Part shown: positions 13,872 through 16,784 of the stretch, one piece after another | Layout of the letters: each line of letters starts with the position of its first letter | Position numbering within the stretch: position 1 is the first letter of the stretch | From: Candidatus Altimarinota bacterium | GTDB taxonomy: Bacteria; Patescibacteriota; Gracilibacteria; UBA4473 | Length of the DNA: 16,784 bases | Direction: 5' to 3' | Assembly: GCA_020629095.1 (NCBI GenBank) | Contig: JAHDDZ010000013.1 | Location: 1 to 16,784 of the forward strand | Made by a program: the position numbers and the translations under genes | Notes under the pieces: generated by a model | The model's input: only the letters and a program-made list of their open reading frames with translations | Database searches by the model: none | Told to the model about the DNA's origin: nothing

Positions 13872-14549
13872 ATGGACTACCCTATCTTCATCACAAACGC
13901 AAAAACGTACCCACAAATAACTGGCGACGGCATCATCGCCCTGGCCATGAGCCACGCCAAAGTGACCCGCGACCTGGGGGTCACGGTCGGCTTGGCTGTC
14001 AGCCCGTTTGCCATTGCCAGTGTCAGTAGCATCGTACCTGAAATCATTACCTTTGCGCAGCACACAGACGCGTGTGAAGCTGGCCGAAACACCGGCGCGC
14101 AGCTGCCTGAAAGTGCCAAGTGGGCAGGGGCAGAAGTAACACTCATTAACCACTCTGAGCACCGAGTAGAAAACGTAAAAGCGCACATCGACCGTGCAAA
14201 AGCCGCTGGCCTGCAAGTTGTAGTGTGCGCCGAAAGCCCTGCCGAGGTCGAGGTTTTTGCGACGTACGGCCCAGATGCAATAGCCTATGAGCCCGCGGAT
14301 TTGATTGGGGGCGAGGGCAAATCAGTCTCAGAGGCTAAGCCAGAAATCATCGCGCAAAGCGTGGAAGCCGCAAGTGGCGTGCCGCTACTGGTCGGGGCTG
14401 GCATCAAGACTGAAGCAGATATTAAAGTCGCCCTAGAGCTGGGCGCGAGTGGGTTTTTGGTGGCCAGCGGGGTTGTGAAAGCCGATGACCCAGAGGCCCT
14501 GCTGTATGAGCTGGTCGGGGCGATCCGCCAGTTTGCCATGCAAGAATAA
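13872..14549 (+). CDS. tpiA: Triosephosphate isomerase, archaeal-type
   Basis: TPI interconverts dihydroxyacetone phosphate and glyceraldehyde 3-phosphate in glycolysis. At 225 aa it is about 25 residues shorter than the usual bacterial enzyme and follows the archaeal pattern: NAKTY with K11, FAQHTDACEAGRNTG (61-75), catalytic INHSEHR with H94, catalytic E140 in AYEPADLIGGEGKSVS (138-153), VGAGIKTEADIKVALELGASGF (174-195), and ASGVVKADDPEAL (198-210). Bacterial TPIs normally read AYEPVWAIGTG at the flexible loop, which is absent here. The promoter TATAAT lies at 13847-13852, and a terminator-like hairpin starts at the base after the stop. Transfer from Archaea at some time is a reasonable inference. 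It is the only glycolytic gene in the window. Confidence 0.92.
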   Translation: MDYPIFITNAKTYPQITGDGIIALAMSHAKVTRDLGVTVGLAVSPFAIASVSSIVPEIITFAQHTDACEAGRNTGAQLPESAKWAGAEVTLINHSEHRVENVKAHIDRAKAAGLQVVVCAESPAEVEVFATYGPDAIAYEPADLIGGEGKSVSEAKPEIIAQSVEAASGVPLLVGAGIKTEADIKVALELGASGFLVASGVVKADDPEALLYELVGAIRQFAMQE

Positions 14550-14573
14550 GAGACCACCAACGCGGGTGGCCTC
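14550..14573 (+). terminator. Terminator-like hairpin after tpiA
   Basis: GAGACCACC (14550-14558) pairs with GGTGGCCTC (14565-14573) over a 6-nt AACGCG loop, eight pairs with one A-C mismatch. It begins at the base after the tpiA stop and is followed by a T-rich but interrupted stretch (ATTATCTCATTTTC). It may end tpiA transcription. It could serve the opposite strand too, since the minus gene at 14598 ends close by. Confidence 0.5.
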
Positions 14574-14597
14574 ATTATCTCATTTTCAGCTGGAGGA

Positions 14598-14879
14598 TTA
14601 GATGAGCACATCAAATGAAACTTTTCTTCTAATTAGAACATGATCAGATTCTAATAATTTTATCGAATCAATCAAGGACCAAGGAAATGCCATAGCAACA
14701 CCTGGTTTGCATTTTTCAGTAATAATTTGAACTTCATCTCTAGCAACCTTTTTTAGTATACCTTGATTATCAATTTTCTTTCCCTCTTGTGTAAAAAAAT
14801 TTCTTTTAATTTCTACTGATTTCCCAATGTGTTTTTTAAATGAATCAGCTTGTTTTTTACTTATAAGTATATCCTGCAT
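14598..14879 (-). CDS. Hypothetical protein, 93 aa, AT-rich gene
   Basis: Not recognised. The protein is soluble and basic. After an N-terminal helix-like part (1-17) it has short alternating beta-like segments (GKSVEIKRNFF, GILKKVARDEVQIITE, GVAMAFPWSLIDSIKLLE) that recall a small SH3/Sm-like barrel, where an 'IPW..I..I' type strand often closes the fold; this is only an impression. By hand count 14581-14880 is about 30% GC, against about 52% in sampled lines of tpiA, so it may have been acquired recently. No Shine-Dalgarno and no convincing promoter were found. Isolated between tpiA and the membrane protein, it gives no operon clue. Confidence 0.6.
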   Translation of the reverse strand: MQDILISKKQADSFKKHIGKSVEIKRNFFTQEGKKIDNQGILKKVARDEVQIITEKCKPGVAMAFPWSLIDSIKLLESDHVLIRRKVSFDVLI

Positions 14880-14930
14880 CCCAAATTTTAATAGTTAGAA
14901 AATATATCCTCGATCTGAAAAGAGCTATTT

Positions 14931-14946
14931 GTGCCTCGTTTGGCAC
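14931..14946. other. Hairpin in the 134-bp gap between two minus-strand genes
   Basis: GTGCC (14931-14935) and GGCAC (14942-14946) form a perfect 5-bp stem with a 6-nt loop. It lies about 70 nt after the stop of the baseplate-J-like gene, upstream of the 93-aa gene. No T run follows on either strand, so a standard terminator is not supported. The rest of 14880-15013 is AT-rich and holds nothing else I can name. Confidence 0.3.
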
Positions 14947-15013
14947 TAAAACCAGTTCAGTGCAGCGCAAGGACAAATTCTTTATATATCACTTCAGCCA
15001 AACTGTCAATAAA

Positions 15014-16651
15014 CTAGTGAATCACCTCTAATGAGATTTGCTCGAGGATTATCGGCAAAGACCGTGCCCAAATCGGGCGCATCTCGATCGCCGAAACTTC
15101 TTCAATTTCGGGGTAGTTTGACAGCACCTGTTTGGCATCAGAAACCGTCTTTCCAGCTATTGCCCGCTTGGCGCTGTCCTTCCAATTTATCGCCATTTCA
15201 TCATTGCTTTCCAAGTCTAATATCTGCGAAGCCACCAAACTAACAGACAGCTTTACCCAGCCGTCAGTCAAAAACCTATCCGCGTTTAGCAGGCGATATT
15301 CAAACGACATTGGGTCAATATCGAGCAATAACATCAGCGGATCTTGATTTAGCTCAAGCTGCTGCTGCAGAGCGCGAATTACTTCATCTTGATCAAACAT
15401 AACCCCCGACAGCGCCAAGTCTCCTGAAACTTCAAATGCGCCAACTTCTTGCCCAATCAAGTTCTCTGGAAAAGTAAAGTTCTCAAGCTGCACCTGTGAC
15501 ACAAGCGGGTCGTCTATAAATACGTATGTGCTTTCTGATCGCGCAGAGCGCTGCCTGATTTCCATATCAAGCTGCTCACGAGCTCGTCGACTGAGTGACT
15601 CTGTAAATGCCCGCTCAGCCAATTCTTTATCATTTTCGGCAACAAACCTCCGCTCAAGCGTGTCTCCACGAACCAGTGCGCCCAAATTTGCTTTCGCGAA
15701 ATATCGCTTTTGCAGCGGCTCTGACAGTGCTGGAAAGAACAGATGCGTTCCCGCAGGGATGTTTCCACGCTTTCCGATTGGCACCCCTTGCTCATCAAAT
15801 TCATCAGCGATGACCTCGACCGGCAGCTCACCCGGTTCGTCGACAGTTCCTGGCGGTACTACAACCCGCTGGTCAAACCGAAATACCTCCCCATTTGCTG
15901 TTTGTAGTCGCGAACCGACAAGCACTTTCGGCTCTGGAGTAATATTTTGCAACACCACCAACCCACGCGCGTTTTCTACCGTATACTCCATTCTCGTGCT
16001 GGGGTAGGTTTCGCGCCCCTGCACCGCCGTGTCAATCAACACTGCTGGCACACTCGGAATACTTTTTTCGGCTTTTGGCACTGTCGCATTTGGCAATGAA
16101 ACAATTATATTTTGATTAATTTTAAGCGGATAAACTCGCCCCTGCAGGCGTATTTCCGCTCGTGGAGCTATCCACCACAACAGCCCCCCCAGCGTCAAAA
16201 CTGACCCAATTAAGATAAAAAATATCTTCCCACGCAGGCTCCGCTGGCGAACAGATTGCTCGATTGGGTTAGCACTAAAATGCGGCATATCTTGGCGGTC
16301 AATCAGCGCATTTGGGTTTGTATTTTTCACCTCTACAGATCGCCCAGCACTTACCCGCGAAAAGAAAGAAAAGAGCGATTGTGGCTTTTCTGCTTCATTT
16401 GGAGCTTTTTTTGACACGGTCAAACCAGCTGATTTTATAATCTTTTGTGCTAGTTTTTTCGGGTGAATCACTAACAAATCTACATCATTTTCTGTTGCTA
16501 GTTCTTTTATACTTTCTAGGAATGCGCGCTCTGTAAAGGCCTTGCTTTCCTGTGCATTAAGCACTACTTTCTTTCCGGCAGATTGCCGTATTACATCTAA
16601 AATTTCATGCGAGGAATCCCCTTCGAAAAGCTGTAAATGTATTAATTCCAT
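15014..16651 (-). CDS. Single-pass membrane protein with baseplate-J-like extracellular region
   Basis: 545 aa from ATG 16651. Layout: cytoplasmic part (1-140) including an alternating hydrophobic segment DVDLLVIHP; one transmembrane helix (about 143-162, FFILIGSVLTLGGLLWWIAP) followed directly by APRAEI; then a large, probably external region. Residues about 275-305 (ELPVEVIADEFDEQG, then GNIPAGTHLF) resemble the 'G..GNvpagti' part of baseplate-J-like proteins, and the C-terminus (AGKTVSDAKQVL then IEMRPIWARSLPIILEQISLEV) resembles the end of membrane proteins I recall from CPR genomes; both are recalled similarities, not searched. Function unknown; a cell-surface or envelope-complex part is possible. 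The open frame extends to an ATG at 16756, but that region is antisense to tRNA-Gln, so the internal ATG is preferred even though no Shine-Dalgarno precedes it. Confidence 0.8.
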   Translation of the reverse strand: MELIHLQLFEGDSSHEILDVIRQSAGKKVVLNAQESKAFTERAFLESIKELATENDVDLLVIHPKKLAQKIIKSAGLTVSKKAPNEAEKPQSLFSFFSRVSAGRSVEVKNTNPNALIDRQDMPHFSANPIEQSVRQRSLRGKIFFILIGSVLTLGGLLWWIAPRAEIRLQGRVYPLKINQNIIVSLPNATVPKAEKSIPSVPAVLIDTAVQGRETYPSTRMEYTVENARGLVVLQNITPEPKVLVGSRLQTANGEVFRFDQRVVVPPGTVDEPGELPVEVIADEFDEQGVPIGKRGNIPAGTHLFFPALSEPLQKRYFAKANLGALVRGDTLERRFVAENDKELAERAFTESLSRRAREQLDMEIRQRSARSESTYVFIDDPLVSQVQLENFTFPENLIGQEVGAFEVSGDLALSGVMFDQDEVIRALQQQLELNQDPLMLLLDIDPMSFEYRLLNADRFLTDGWVKLSVSLVASQILDLESNDEMAINWKDSAKRAIAGKTVSDAKQVLSNYPEIEEVSAIEMRPIWARSLPIILEQISLEVIH

Positions 16652-16692
16652 GTTTTCAAAATCTAATGTACTGATTTTTGTGAGTAATGCAC

Positions 16693-16720
16693 TTGATTTT
16701 TCTTTTTTCAGATGTAAAGT
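16693..16720 (+). promoter_or_regulatory. Probable promoter of tRNA-Gln
   Basis: TTGATT (16693-16698), a 16-bp spacer and TAAAGT (16715-16720) form a fair sigma70-like pair. The start would be near 16727, just before the tRNA 5' end at 16731. It overlaps the upstream region of the divergent membrane-protein gene (start 16651). Called by eye. Confidence 0.4.
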
Positions 16721-16730
16721 GCTGCCACAC

Positions 16731-16784
16731 TGGGGATTCGCCAAGTGGTAAGGCACCGGATTTTGGTTCCGGCATTCAGGGGTT
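16731..16784 (+). tRNA. tRNA-Gln (anticodon TTG), 3' end cut by window edge
   Basis: The 5' acceptor strand TGGGGAT, D arm GCC/GGC with loop containing AAGTGGTAA, anticodon stem CCGGA/TCCGG around loop TTTTGGT (anticodon TTG), variable CATTC and the beginning of the T arm AGGGGTT closely follow bacterial tRNA-Gln. The T-loop and 3' acceptor lie beyond the window. Confidence 0.94.

Noticed and set aside
16652..16756. Extension of the baseplate-J-like gene to ATG 16756
   Set aside because: The first residues would be the reverse complement of tRNA-Gln, and the divergent tRNA promoter lies in the same stretch.

Overview
The window looks like chromosomal DNA from a small-genome bacterium of the Patescibacteria (Candidate Phyla Radiation, CPR) type. 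Signs are tightly packed and overlapping genes, cysteine-free L31 and L32, a large one-pass membrane protein with a region resembling baseplate-J proteins (a kind common in CPR genomes), and an archaeal-type triosephosphate isomerase. The CPR assignment is an inference (about 0.7) and I cannot name the class. TGA is used as a stop (nusB, pabB, the ligase-like gene), so the UGA-to-glycine code of Gracilibacteria and Absconditabacteria does not apply.

Left part, 1-2371, minus strand: an O-antigen-ligase/polymerase-like membrane protein and mraY (lipid I synthesis) overlap by ATGA. They are followed by a tRNA-Trp with its own promoter, cut by the window edge. Plus strand, 2382-6466: rpmE (type B L31), rpmF, nusB, rnc, pabB and phr form a compact cluster. 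Most junctions are overlaps, so translational coupling is likely. It joins ribosome and RNA maturation genes to a PABA-synthesis subunit and a DNA photolyase. The nusB gene seems to need a one-base shift in an A6 run to join its ATG and arginine-rich N-terminus to the rest.

Middle, 6436-12334: a minus-strand TrxB/AhpF-like flavoprotein whose redox cysteines are both serine, a divergent small cysteine-rich lipoprotein with a Kazal-like C-terminus, dnaN (sliding clamp), and mfd (transcription-repair coupling factor) behind a clear promoter. With phr and mfd the region is rich in DNA repair and replication functions.

Right part, 12318-16784: a beta-CASP metallo-beta-lactamase RNase-like gene (minus) and tpiA (plus) diverge from a palindromic pair of TATAAT boxes. 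After a hairpin behind tpiA come an AT-rich small hypothetical gene (about 30% GC by hand count against about 52% in sampled tpiA lines), the membrane-anchored baseplate-J-like protein (minus), and a divergent tRNA-Gln cut by the right edge. No CRISPR array, insertion sequence, prophage or rRNA was seen.

I found no wholly new system. The best leads are the nusB frameshift, the cysteine-less TrxB-like enzyme, the archaeal-type TPI, the Kazal-like lipoprotein, the pabB-phr overlap, and the excess of TAG stop codons.
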